Assembly: GCA_010909165.1 (NCBI GenBank)
Contig: MU008177.1
Span: 372,001 to 436,000 of the forward strand
DNA length: 64,000 nt
DNA from: Anthoceros angustus
Taxonomy: Eukaryota; Streptophyta; Anthocerotopsida; Anthocerotales; Anthocerotaceae
Direction: 5' to 3'
Below the pieces are notes generated by a model that did not search any database, was not told where the DNA came from, and was given only the letters and a program-made list of their open reading frames with translations. A program made the translations under genes and the position numbers. Positions 54,451 to 64,000 of the stretch are shown here, piece by piece; within the stretch, counting starts at the first letter, position 1, and each line of letters starts with the position of its first letter.

Positions 54451-55389
54451 AAAGCTCTTGCTTAACATTTCTTAGTTTGAAATTCAAAATCAAAAGGTTC
54501 GATGCAGAATTTCCTAGCGATTATACTCATGTAGGGTAAGAAACTAAAGATACACTCGTGAAAAACTAAATCTACGAATCTACTAGACACACGGAATTTT
54601 TCTCTTACCAGGGTATTCAAAAAGGACTCTGGTTCTACCATGGCCGGACAGCAGATTGGCGGAGCAAATCCAGTTTTACTTATATACAATTTTACAGCCA
54701 GTTTTATAAATATAAAATTTTACTTCCAGCTTAAGATTCGATATGAAGTAAACATTCACTGATTCACGAGGCGATTATCTACGTTGGAATTTCCTTGTAT
54801 CTTAAGAGGTTTATTAAGGTTTATAACGGAAGTCTAATAACATTAAGGTTTGCAAGTGCTCCCATAGGATTATTAGAAAGGATATCTTAACTTTGTCCAT
54901 GTATGTATAAGATAGAATGGGGATGACGACAAAGGAAGTTGCAAATAGAATAAGAAAAATTTTATTGAATTCTAACCTTCTTAGTGTGTACAAGATAGAA
55001 TAGAGAGAGATATAGGGCTTAGCGACCAAGGAAGATGAAAATAAAAGGAGCTAATAAATAAGATAGAAAATTTTCATGAACGTTCATTTACGAGGATGAC
55101 CATCATGGAACTGGAATATGATTCATCCATAGCATATGATAAATACTGTTAGGGTTAACACACAAGAGTCCAGAATGAAGATGTGGTCAATTATTTGTGG
55201 GCGAGATTTATATATCATTGATTTAATTGTGAATTATAACTTTTGAGCATTGCAAACCATAACTTAGTTGTGAAATAGAGTTCTATTATTAATAAATTAC
55301 CCAAATGAGTATTACAAACTATGACAACTTAAAATTCTAGTGTTCTATATGGTATACAGATATCCCATATATGTGTACATACCATATAC
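54451..55389. other. AT-rich spacer
   Basis: No gene or clear repeat; the phrases tacaagatagaatag and gtataagatagaatgg recur loosely. This is where the patchwork ends. Confidence 0.5.
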
Positions 55390-56458
55390 ACCCTCCAGTA
55401 TACTTACTATTCGCGCTATGCGCATGTAACCATCTTCACCCCAACTTGTACTCCATGAATTGCGCAATATCCAATAGTCAATGTTACTTTCAGTCCCCCA
55501 TCCAATAACTAGGACAACATGATCTAACTCTAGACCACAATTTCCACTGAAGAAGATCCCACTTTTATAACTCCGAAAATCCGAAGCACTGCTTGCTATT
55601 GCAACCCCAACTGGATGAGCAAATACTTCTAGAGCTAATGCATCTGCATCAAATGAGGCAAAGTTGTATAGTTGCGAATCGGTACAATAGGACCAACCTC
55701 ATTATTTTGACATACTCCTTTCGTCCCTGTATATGGATAATCTGTTTCAAGAACATTACCATAATCAATCATGTAGCCAACAGCTTGTTCTACAAATGCA
55801 CCATTTGCACAATCTGCTCCAAAGGTATTGCCGTCCAAAAGCTCTTAAGCTGATAGAGAGACTACTCCTGCACCATCTATTGCATGTTGAGTTTCTGCAA
55901 GTCCTATTGCAACAAATGCCCAACAACTACTACATTGACCTTGATCTTTCACTACTCCAATTACAGTGGACTCCAAAGGTCGAGCTCTCCAATCAAAGAA
56001 AACAGGTAGATCTTCTAGCTGTTTAGCATTAATTTTAGAACAACTAGGCGCAACCATGCTCCTATTGAAACTTGGAATTTTGGTATTGAAAAAGTTGCTC
56101 TTGAATTCTTCATTTGTCAAATCCGAAAATTGATTCAAGCCCAACGTAAACGTAACCTCCTTATTGCGCTTCTCAATATACTCATATGTTTCCTTGAAGA
56201 TTTCAAAACGAAGTAACTTCTCTTCAAGTCCTTCATAAACTCGTTCATGAACTTCTCTTCATGTCCTTCATAAACTCGTCCATGTTGCATTATCCAATTC
56301 TCAAATACGCGAAACAAATCTACAACTTTAGAAGACAGATTTGTAAAGACACTTAAAGGGATGTCTTGTGTGACCAACATTTTGGACATTACACATGTTG
56401 CACTGGCTATTGGCGTAAAAAGCAACATGAGTAGGAAAATGACATTTTGTGCCTTCAT
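55390..56458 (-). pseudogene. Papain-like (C1A) cysteine protease pseudogene
   Basis: Minus strand: signal peptide (MKAQNVIFLLMLLFTPIASA), I29 propeptide (NWIMQHGRVYEG, ERFNIN-like FEIFKETYEYIEKRN), LGLNQFSDLTNEEF, catalytic Cys in QGQCSSCWAF, His in LDHVVLVIGWG and Asn in RNSWSTSWGEDGY. Papain-like proteases mature in vacuole or ER-derived bodies. Breaks: a 35-bp tandem duplication in the propeptide (56,211-56,280), which shifts the frame; a TAA at 55,845-55,847 where the family has Gln of LSxQEL; and a frameshift near 55,660. The Cys after that motif is also lost (ELLDGN for the usual ELVDC). No intron is seen. A dead gene with all three catalytic residues still visible. Confidence 0.85.
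56211..56280. repeat. 35-bp tandem duplication inside the protease propeptide
   Basis: aacttctcttcaagtccttc and the following 15 bases are repeated once with two substitutions (aagtcc/atgtcc, gttcatg/gtccatg). 35 is not a multiple of 3, so this alone breaks the reading frame. Confidence 0.9.
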
Positions 56459-57132
56459 GAATGTCTAATAAAATTCAAGATACTAATAATAATACTGACA
56501 ATAATATCTAATAAAAGTCAAGATACTAACAATAAGATAAGTCTCACATATATAGGCTTGGGGTTTAGGAGTTCTCGCTCTTCTATCCAATAGTTTCGAT
56601 CTCAGTTAATTTGATTTACAACCATTTGAACTTTTAGTAGTTTCATCAATTTGATTTGCACTCCATTCAAATTACTAGGTTTGGTTAAGCACATAGGACA
56701 TGTTATGAGTGTTTTGGATGGATATTTACGTATTTACTCAGTTGCTCTTAGCCCCTGTTGACCTCTGCCGATGGTCTGTAATGGACCCCTAGCATAAGGT
56801 CAAAGGTTAGTAACGATGAGCCTTGATACGAGTTTTTTTCAATTGGCGATGGCCCCTGGTTTGTAAAGAGTCCATGATATAAAGTCTAGAAAAAAACATA
56901 AATTCTGTGGTTTGTAATGGACCCTATATAAGCTTTAAAAGTGAATATAAGCTCTATGGTTCATTTATGGACCTTACATAAACTCTGAAAAGATAATGAG
57001 CTCTAAGGTCTAACCATGATGGGCCCTGGTTCATTATGGGGCTGGCCTGGTTCGTAATGCCCCGGATATACATAAGCTCTGAAAGAATATGCATCATGTT
57101 GCGCATGTTACTCCTTTCTTCCGGGCTTTGCC
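56459..57132. repeat. Spacer with degenerate ~50-60-bp repeats
   Basis: From ~56,765 to 57,085 the phrase tggttcattatggacc or its variants (ggtctgtaatggaccc, ggtttgtaatggaccc, ggttcgtaatgccccg), followed by cataagctctgaaa, recurs at least five times. No gene. A 65-bp slice of it reappears at 46,490-46,555. Confidence 0.6.
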
Positions 57133-57295
57133 ATGGCTCGGGCTATGAGTACCCGCACCGCTGGGCACCATCGGGGCATTCTCCTGACCTCAATAAATTC
57201 CATCGTCTGCTCTCGTGCGTCTCCTGTGCAATGTTCCCATCTACAGCAAAGACTGGCTGCTGCATGCGTAGCCGGAGCTGTGCTTGCCAGCTCAG
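57133..57295 (+). other. Possible 5' exon (transit/lumen-targeting leader)
   Basis: MARAMSTRTAGHHRGILLTS followed by Arg/Ser/Ala residues and a hydrophobic LAAACVAGAVLASS looks like a bipartite thylakoid leader. It ends at cag|gtgatc (57,295). Phase does not match the next exon, so either another exon or a different acceptor is used. Confidence 0.35.
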
Positions 57296-57591
57296 GTGAT
57301 CTGTCCCATATGCCCTCGCATTGGAACGGGCTGTGGCCATGGGTGGACCGACAGACCGGCGCGCATGCTGCACCGAGCCACAGCTTTGGTTTCGGGGTAC
57401 ATCAGGCCGCGGCTCTTGAACTGGAGGCTGAGGAGGGGGAGCGAGTGGGTGCCAAAGAACGATCCTCTCTGTGTCCACTGCAGGAGCGCGTCCAGGAGGT
57501 GTGTGTAACAGCACAATTCAGTTTCCCCTGTTGGGTCAGAGCTCGGAGGTAGAGAGAGTTCCAGGAGGCACGGGTTTGCTGGGAACCTGCT

Positions 57592-58324
57592 ATGGCCGTT
57601 GTTATGGGGCGGTCAATTGTTGGTCTAAAGGCGAAAGGGGGTTGTGGCTCATACCGCCTGTGTGTTTGTTCTCAGCAAATCAACGAGTCTTTCGCTGAGA
57701 AGAATGGGCAGGACCTCTCGTGTAGAGACCTTGCTGGAGCTACGTTCTTGGAAGCTCAGCTTAGAGGGACTGATCTTCACGGTTCTGATCTGCGAGGAGC
57801 CATGTTCACCAAGGTGAGCTTTTAGTTCATTGGTCATGAGCCAGCCACCTGCTACTGCATGCCCAGGTACCTATTTGTCAAGCATCTCAGATGATGAAGT
57901 GGGTAATCTCAGTCAGTATTTCCATGTGAACAGGCGGTCCTTTATCGGGCAAATCTCGAAGAGGCAGACCTATCAGATGCTCTTATCGACAGAGCTGTTC
58001 TGAACGAGTCAAACCTGTGCAATGCGATTCTTCGAGGGGCATGGCTGGCACTCACAGATTTAGCAGGGGCTAATGTAACCGGGGCGGACTTCACCGATGC
58101 CATCATCGACAAATTCCAGGCACCACCTACACCATTCCCCAGCACAGCCAGCACCCACCCAACCCAACTCCTTACCAGGGCTCGCTCTCACCGTTCATGC
58201 TTCTTGTTCGCAGGTGAAGCAACTCTGCGAGCGTGCAACAGGGGTGAATTCCTTGACTGGTGTGGACACTCGGCAGAGCCTCCGGTGTGACACCATCCAG
58301 TTCTACAAGGGATCAGGGAAGTGA
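57592..58324 (+). CDS. Pentapeptide-repeat thylakoid lumen protein (TL17/TL20-like)
   Basis: Exons 57592-57813, 57934-58119 and 58214-58324 join in phase (172 residues from this ATG). Pentapeptide repeats A(D/N)LxX are clear: DLAGATFLEAQLRGTDLHGS, then ANLEEADLSDALI and LAGANVTGADFTDAII, forming a right-handed quadrilateral helix. The C-terminus (TGVNSLTGVDTRQSLRC) resembles plant thylakoid-lumen pentapeptide proteins of unknown function. The 5' end is uncertain: a lumen-type leader is expected, and the frame at 57,133-57,295 (LAAACVAGAVLASSG) could be its exon, but no splice pair restores phase. Intron 2 begins with GC rather than GT. Its own fragments occur at 45.7, 46.2 and 47.8-48.5 kb. 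Confidence 0.8.
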
Positions 58325-58618
58325 GCTCCATCGTACATAGCAAGCTTGTCCTCATAAGATAGCATCATAAGACACTGAAAGCTGAGCACTTGAGACACCG
58401 GAGCTTCTCTCGCACATTCAATGTCCTCCACCTTGCGCTGGCACAGAGTTGTCTTAAAAGGCCTTAAGCGGCTACGAGCTTAGGGTTCGGACACTTTGAG
58501 CCGGCTGAACCCCTCCAAAGTCGATTTGAGAGACTGACACGACGACGGCTAACGAGCAGCATCAGCTGCTGTGATGCAGCGGCAGCTCAGGCTTTGAGGA
58601 GGGCAAGCTGCCAACTTC

Positions 58619-60040
58619 ATGTCACCCGGAGCAAGGATGGCCAGGCTGGGTACCAACTTGGTGGGTCGCCAGCAATCCCCTGCGTTACCTTCGGCCTGGA
58701 GGCCTTCTGCGAAGCTTCATGCTGCAGACTGGCATGGCGTGGCGGTTACGTCCCAGGCTGCGTCCACAGGGGTGGTGGGCAGTTGCTCGTTGAGGAAGGT
58801 GTGTATGCCGGCGTACGAGGACCTTTGCAGGAAGCATTGCCTAAGGCATCTATCTCTGTCGGTGGCTTCTGTGGGAAGGCCGAGGGAAAGTGGTTATGGT
58901 GTCGAAGTCGCAGCTGCTGTGGGTCACGAGCAGAGCATAACCGCGGAATTTCGCCGTCCTGATGCTGTTGACTGGGACAAGGACTTGGTGAACTCTGTGT
59001 CCCTGATTGGACGTCTGGGGAGGGACGTGGAAATCAGATACTTCGACACTGGCAAAGTGGTCTCAAAGACGGCCATTGCCGTGCAAACGAGTACGAAGCA
59101 GGCTGATCCTCCAAGCTGGTGCGTGCATGTGTATCCGTTGTAAATGTCAAAAAATGTCCTTTTGCGCTTGGCTGATGTGGGCTGTGTGGGATGAGACAGG
59201 TTTGAGCTGGAGTTTTGGGACTCCTTGGCTGAGATTGCGGTTCACCATTTGAAGAAGGGGAGCATGGTGAACGTGAAGGGAAGGCTGAAGATCGAAACGT
59301 GGACCGATTCAAACGACGTCAAGAGAAATGCGATCAAGGTAGTTTACATCCTTGTTCGTATCTTGCTTTTAGATCTCAATGAAGGAGAGTGACGGTTAGG
59401 TCGGGGCCTGCCGTGCTGTAGGTCTCCGTCAAGGAGCTGAACTTTGTGTCAGCCAGCAGCAGCAGAACCTCCTCAAGTTCTCAAAACGGTTCTCAAAGCA
59501 CTCAAGAGAAGCAAGGGGCTTCAGAAGGTGGGCTGGATTCTGATGTGTGACATTTCTCTGGCCTCTGGGTTTCCTGTTCCTACCTTTCCTAATATGTCAG
59601 TGTGGCTTTTTCGGGTGGTCATTAATTTCTGACCTGGGGGCTGTAGATGATGCAAGCCCCAAGATGACTCCAGAGCGCTTATGGCAGGAGTACTTCACAG
59701 ATCCTTCAAAGTGGTGGGATAACCGAGGCTCGAAGGTAGGTTTGTCAGTTTGGAAAATGAAGGTGCTCTGTCAAAGAAGAATGGTTAACTCATCTTGTGC
59801 GATTTCGAACAGCTAAACCCGAAGTCTCCTGATTTCAAGCATAAAGACACTAAGGAAGCGCTCTGGATAGAAAGTTACCGTACTCCAGACTGGGTGAAGG
59901 AGAAACTAGACATGGCAGAAGCTTCAAAGGGAGGAGCACGAGCTGGTGCAGAGCAGAAGAAAGTGGCTTCTTCATATAGTAGCCGTCCCGTTGAAAGTGG
60001 CCGTCCGGTTGCAGAGGAGTCTGATTGGGGTGATTTTTAG
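58619..60040 (+). CDS. Organellar single-stranded DNA-binding protein (OSB-like)
   Basis: Exons 58619-59118, 59200-59338, 59422-59527, 59647-59735 and 59813-60040 join in phase, giving 353 residues. A ~100-residue Arg/Ser/Ala-rich leader suggests plastid or mitochondrial import. An SSB-type OB fold follows (NSVSLIGRLGRDVEIRYFDT, then FELEFWDSLAEIAVHHLKKG, KRNAIKVSVKELNFV). A Ser/Gln linker leads to the plant-specific PDF-type motif (ERLWQEYFTDPSKWWDNR, LNPKSPDFKHKDTKEALWI) typical of OSB proteins, and an acidic tail DWGDF. OSB proteins bind ssDNA and restrain illegitimate recombination of organelle genomes; this one should act in an organelle, not at this locus. Its 5' exon is copied at 48.6 kb and its 3' end at 52.7 kb. 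Confidence 0.88.
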
Positions 60041-61002
60041 TTTTGGTGGTGCACGCAGGGAGATACCGTTTTGAAATGAGCCCATTTGCACCATGGCGTG
60101 GTCTCTCGAGCAGAGTGTGCTTCAAAACGATTTTGCTGTACAAAGTCTAGGGGTCCGGGTTCCTAAATCTGTTTTCGAAAGAACTGTAAAGTTACGACAT
60201 CGGGGTTGTCCTGTGTTTGGCTGCGGGATTGTAACAGGCGTGAAGGTAAGAATTCTATTAAGTGAGCGATAAGTGAGCAAAAAATTAGACCCATAAAATA
60301 ATTGACCCAAATTAAGTGTGATTATCTCCAACGACAAGAAAGTCCATAAACATTTGCAAGATGCCGCTGACAGCATTGTAAAGCTGTACCCCGGACAAAA
60401 AGTCTGGGAACCCTTTCTCTTCCAGGGTATGACTTTATGGCGACCGGTCCGATGACCGTGTGTAGCTGCCTTGTCCACACAGGTATGTACAGTCTATGGG
60501 GGATTTCTCATTCAGGAGGTCTCGCACAAGGGAAACCAGGATGCCCTCTAAGCAAGCGAACAGGCAGGCACAGCAGGGCACAGCTAGCAGCCAGAACTCA
60601 GCAAATATGGCTGTTCTTGTGAGCGTGCTAACTGGCCAGGGATTGCATTCCCAATTGTAAATGTAAGGACAACCCTACATGCCTTGCGAATGAAGGGACC
60701 CGCTGCGACAGGATTCAATACCACCCGGTCCACCCTGTGCACTGTACTCTCTGACAGCTTGAAAGCTCCGCGCCACCGGTCGAAAATTTGCACCTCATCA
60801 ATTTCTCCCTTCCAATATCGAGGACAAGTCCGTTCTTCCCGGCCAGCTGGTATACGTGACATCAGCCACCCAATCCATCGTACTGCCGAAGAAGTCCCCG
60901 TGATTCGGTGACGGGGACTCCAGTGAATCGGAGTGAAAAATTGGATTGGGTACGATTCGGAGTGAAAAATTGGATTGGATACGATTCAACAAATTCTACG
61001 AA
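60041..61002 (+). other. Possible unidentified gene (exons at 60,093 and ~60,325)
   Basis: ATG at 60,093 opens MAWSLEQSVLQNDFAVQSLG, then VRVPKSVFERTVKLRHRGC and GCGIVTGVK up to a good donor (aag|gtaaga, 60,245). A second coding-like stretch (SNDKKVHKHLQDAADSIVKL, PGQKVWEPFLFQ, ~60,325-60,425) follows. Phase and later exons could not be resolved and I do not recognise the protein. The whole region is duplicated at 52.7-53.6 kb, partly again at 51.5-52.1 kb. Confidence 0.35.
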
Positions 61003-61083
61003 TGTCAGAAATGGGATTCGAACCCATGCCCTTTCGGACCAGTACCTGAAACTGGCGCCTTAGACCAACTCGGCCATCCTGAC
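61003..61083 (-). tRNA. trnL-CAG: tRNA-Leu (CAG), copy 2
   Basis: Same sequence and fold as the gene at 52,139-52,219: acceptor GTCAGGA/TTCTGAC, anticodon CAG, long variable arm, T-loop TTCGAAT. Its flanks (tctacgaatg before, gtggatgtcttgaaac after) are also shared, so the two genes came from one duplication; this copy is in the ordered part of the window. Confidence 0.95.
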
Positions 61084-61195
61084 GTGGATGTCTTGAAACG
61101 GATATCCTACCTTATTTAAAAACAAGTTTTGATAAATGTAAAAAATTGGGCTGCCCGCCAACCGGTAGTTGCAACAAAGAAGCCAACCGATAGTT

Positions 61196-61465
61196 GCACA
61201 CCTTCTTTGGTGTCCAAATGGCTTAGGCCAAAGAGACACACATTTATAAGAACCTCGTGATTAAGCATCCTGAGCTTAGATCGGTACTTCAATGGGGTGC
61301 CTAAAGGGAGTGGATGCCCTTGGTGCAAGTACCCAGAGGGAGTGGATGCCCTTGGTGCAAGTAGCTTAGGCACACCATGATACAAGTTGTTAAGTAAAAT
61401 CCATGACGGAAATCCGTCCTTCGTGGACTTAAATAAAATTCTTCTTCTTCTTCTTGTCCTGCACT
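61196..61465 (+). mobile_element. SINE-like retroelement with LINE-type 3' tail
   Basis: Begins near ttgcacaccttctttggtgt, carries an imperfect tandem of agtggatgcccttggtgcaa, and ends ccatgacggaaatccgtcct, cgtggacttaaataaaa, (TTC)5. The last ~50 bp match the 3' end of the LINE relic at 8,750-8,830 (reverse strand), including the hairpin GACGGA-aa-TCCGTC (61,405-61,418). Sharing a 3' tail is how SINEs recruit LINE reverse transcriptase. No clear A/B box was found in the head, so the promoter origin is unknown. Confidence 0.6.
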
Positions 61466-62314
61466 AAGCGAAACTAGACGTCACACCAGGAACGCTGGCA
61501 TTCCCGATGCCCAGATCACCTAACATCAATTATATGCTAAGGTGTGCGCACATACCGGACCAATGGTATTGTCGGCTTCAACAGACGGGCTACGATCTCA
61601 GAGCTCCGAGTCTTTTATCAGAAAAGACAGTACCCAGTCCGATAGACTCTCTGATTGTAAGTGAGGTTGTTTATTCTATCCGAACTGAGCTGGAACTACC
61701 TGTACTATCCTTGCTGACGCAGCTGTTTGGGTTTGGGTGCGTGAAGAAATCCAGCAGCTGCTTGGTCATCTACACCAAGGAACTCTGCTGTGCAGTGTGC
61801 ACAAGGCTTGGACCATTGCTCAAATATTCAAAACTTGCGTGTTCAAGCACATGTCGTTGAACAAAATCCACTTTTACAGCTTCAGCTCACAGGCCCCGTT
61901 CACAACGAGAGGCTCCAGAGCCTTCCCGCGATTCGCTCTTTATTTTGTTCGTTGCTTCACCTGCATGTGACCCCTGTATCTCAGCCTCTGTTGATTCCTC
62001 CAGGCTGAAGAAGTGATCACGGAACGGCTGGGTCTTCCTTACGTTGCTGTCTTGTTTCCCAAAGTTCTGAATGTGTGCACCTTCGCTGCACCTTGCCACC
62101 TCCCCAGCTGAAAGTCTATGGCTGCCGTGAACTTTCGATCGAATAAGACTTAAATCCTGAACATCGTCTGCATCTCGGCTGAGCTCTCTTTCAACTTGAG
62201 GAACAGACAACATCCTCCTAGCTGTGGAATTGTCTGCAGATGTTAGGAGAATAGTCCGCGGTTATCAGTGCGGAAGTCGCTTTAATCCTCCTTGCAATCT
62301 TGGTAGCACCGAGG
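61466..62314. other. Region between SINE and SecE, no supported gene
   Basis: Two unassigned open frames (61,507-61,860 plus; 62,213-61,887 minus) show no recognisable domain. The minus part may be 3' UTR of SecE. Nothing else is seen. Confidence 0.35.
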
Positions 62315-63043
62315 TCACAAATTCTTAAACACGCTGTCGGAGAGCTGCGACAGGATTGCATTCACAGTGAGCAGCACCACACCGGATCCCAGGATCATGG
62401 CCACAACCACGCTCGTGGTTCCGAGCACCTTCTGGAAAGACGGCCATTCTATCAGCCGCGTCTCCTCCACTACACCACTCCAGAAATTTGTCGAGGGTTC
62501 CTGCACGCCCTCGGACGCCCTTGCCTCTCGCAATGCCCTAATCGCATTGCCGACATCTTGTTGCGACCCCAGTTGGTCGGCACCCGCGCCATCCCCAGCT
62601 GCGTTTCCCGCTGGCTGCTCTGCATCGGTCTGGGGTGTAGCTGTCGCCTCTCCTCCTTCCGCCCTTTGCTCCCCTGCGCAACCGCAAAGGGTTCCAGGCG
62701 TCCCGCCTCGTCAGGGCAGCGTCTGCGCTGCGTTAGCTACTACACGACATGCAAAGCCAACCCTACCTCGATCGCCACCGTCACCGCCACCGCTTGAACC
62801 TCGGACAGCATCGGGTGACGGCGAGGGAGAGGCCCTCAAGGTCACCACACGTCCATTGGCTCTCCTGGTCGCACCCACACCCTGACGCCAAACCGTGGTG
62901 CATCCCAAGGTGGACATGCGCTCGAAGGCAGGTAGTCTGCTGCTGCTCCTCACAGCGGTGGCAGCTCCGGGACTCCTGCCTGCCAGAGTGACAGCCATCG
63001 CCATCCTTGAAGCGAGAACCAGTCTCGCAGAAAGAAGCCTCAC
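62315..63043 (-). CDS. SECE1: Plastid preprotein translocase subunit SecE (SECE1-like)
   Basis: Exons 63043-62746 and 62673-62315 join in phase across a 72-bp intron, giving 218 residues. The first ~100 are Ser/Arg/Ala-rich with almost no acids (transit peptide). An acidic linker (QRAEGGEATATPQTDAEQ) is followed by the SecE core: amphipathic helix FWSGVVEETRLIEWPSFQKV, then one membrane helix VVVAMILGSGVVLLTVNAIL and a short tail. SecE clamps SecY in the plastid Sec translocon, which inserts thylakoid proteins and moves others into the lumen. Length is slightly above the ~177 residues known in Arabidopsis because of a longer leader. The start at 63043 is the first Met of a clear leader; a downstream Met is possible. 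Confidence 0.88.
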
Positions 63044-63381
63044 CTGGTATGGATAAAACGCAAGGAGACGGTTCCACGGTTAGGGCGGGCAACCGATGTG
63101 TGTGGGGCATGCATTCCATTCAGTCCTCGATTATCTTCATAACTGCCTCACCGTCAAATTGGCAGGCTATGGGATACATCTCCGCATGCCCCTGAGAATC
63201 CGCGAGGAGGCGACGCTGTGGAACCTGTGGTGCTCAAAACAGTGTGAAACAGCGTTCTGTGCCGTGTTTGAATGCTCCTGTACTGAATCTGTAAGGATGG
63301 ATGATGATTGAAGTAATGTGTGGTGTGGCTCGGATGCTACTTTGTCTACAGGTCCGACACTTCCACATTGCCGCTGCCCGA

Positions 63382-63967
63382 TCAGAGCACGGGAAAGTTT
63401 GGCAAAAATCTGTACAGAAAATCTAAGAAGCCTGTCCCTTTGAGGATACCCTTGCCTGTAACCAACTCGATGATGAGCAGCGCAGTGAAGCCTATCATGG
63501 CCGCCCTTCCATTAGTAATCTCGTTATCCGGAGTGAAACCAAAGCCCCCAGCCTCCTTCTCGTCCACCTCCACCATCCTCGTCTGCGCAAAGGAGGAGAA
63601 TGCAGAATCAGTATAGCTCCTTCCAACGAGAACTTCCTTCACTCACAATGAACTGTGGCAAGCACAAAAGGGAAGCCATACCTCTTCCACATCCACATTC
63701 GTGGCCGTCTTCCCAGCCTGTGTGGATCCACCGAAGATAATCTCCGCAGATTGTCCGCTTATCCCTTTCTTCAGATCAACGTAGATGTAGTCCGAGTCCA
63801 CCTTCACCGGGTACACATCCAGCTGCCTCACAGGCGGGGTGAGAAATCTGAGCACCGCATTGGTAGGGTACCAGTCGACGATGGCCCCGGTCTTGAGGTC
63901 GAATGTGGTTTCCGTGGACGGGCACACAATGCAGCCGTCCTGTTGTTCAAGGCGAGTGAGCTGAATA
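63382..63967 (-). CDS. PSB33-like thylakoid protein (Rieske-like), 3' exons
   Basis: Two exons: 63967-63682 and 63582-63382 (stop), joined across a 99-bp intron; the 5' part lies beyond the right edge (acceptor at 63,968-63,969). Residues GCIVCPSTETTFDLKTGAIV and WYPTNAVLRFLTPPVRQLDV are the Rieske-like fold of PSB33/TEF5, which has lost the iron-sulfur ligands. The C-terminal GFTPDNEITNGRAAMIGFTA, LIIELVTGKGILKGTGF is the membrane helix of that family. PSB33 stabilises photosystem II supercomplexes and state transitions in stroma-exposed thylakoids. Convergent or parallel to SecE on the same strand, 340 bp apart. Family call is firm; protein incomplete here. Confidence 0.85.
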
Positions 63968-64000
63968 CTGAAAGGAGGTCTGGCGCACATAGATCTCACA

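Noticed and set aside
54451-55389. Small minus-strand hydrophobic frames (54,462-54,689 and 54,814-55,029)
   Set aside because: AT-rich composition alone gives Leu/Ile/Phe-rich frames; no conserved motif, start context or splice partner.

Overview
The window is nuclear DNA of a land plant, probably a seed-free lineage (fern, lycophyte or bryophyte). The evidence is PLS-type pentatricopeptide repeat (PPR) genes, a plant U6 snRNA gene with a Pol III promoter, GT-AG introns mostly 60-200 bp long, plastid-targeted proteins (SecE, PSB33-like, a pentapeptide lumenal protein, an organellar ssDNA-binding protein), a CYP88-like P450 and LINE/SINE debris. The exact lineage cannot be fixed from sequence alone.

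Layout. 1-8.1 kb: two minus-strand PPR genes. The first runs off the left edge; the second is broken by a TGG-to-TGA stop, frameshifts and a 1.17 kb internal tandem duplication. 8.2-15.2 kb: decayed repeats, namely a receptor-kinase tail, LINE remnants on both strands, a 68-bp tandem array, tRNA-Gly(GCC) and a SWIM/MULE-type transposase relic. 15.3-17.7 kb: an intact nine-exon P450 resembling ent-kaurenoic acid oxidase. 17.7-20.7 kb: AT-rich minisatellites and tRNA-like repeats. 20.7-36 kb: a dense minus-strand PPR array containing one near-intact gene (24.5-26.6 kb), with a U6 gene running divergently from its 5' side.

33.7-54 kb is the most unusual part. It is a patchwork of fragments of the PPR genes, an ALDH10 aldehyde dehydrogenase, U6, a pentapeptide-protein gene, an OSB gene, a papain-like protease, a conserved plant gene of unknown function and even 20 nt of the P450. 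They are joined at 5-10 bp (usually 9 bp) perfect overlaps, always in the orientation of the parent. One intact gene, a small two-helix membrane J-domain protein (43,983-44,800), sits inside. Nearly every ALDH10 exon is present, but never in one correctly ordered gene.

54.4-64 kb: AT-rich spacer, a papain-like protease pseudogene, then ordinary genes: thylakoid pentapeptide protein, OSB-like protein, tRNA-Leu(CAG), a SINE-like element with a LINE-type 3' tail, plastid SecE and the 3' end of a PSB33-like gene. The right end therefore groups four predicted plastid proteins. The central patchwork is either a rare microhomology-driven rearrangement or an assembly artefact; read-level evidence is needed to decide.
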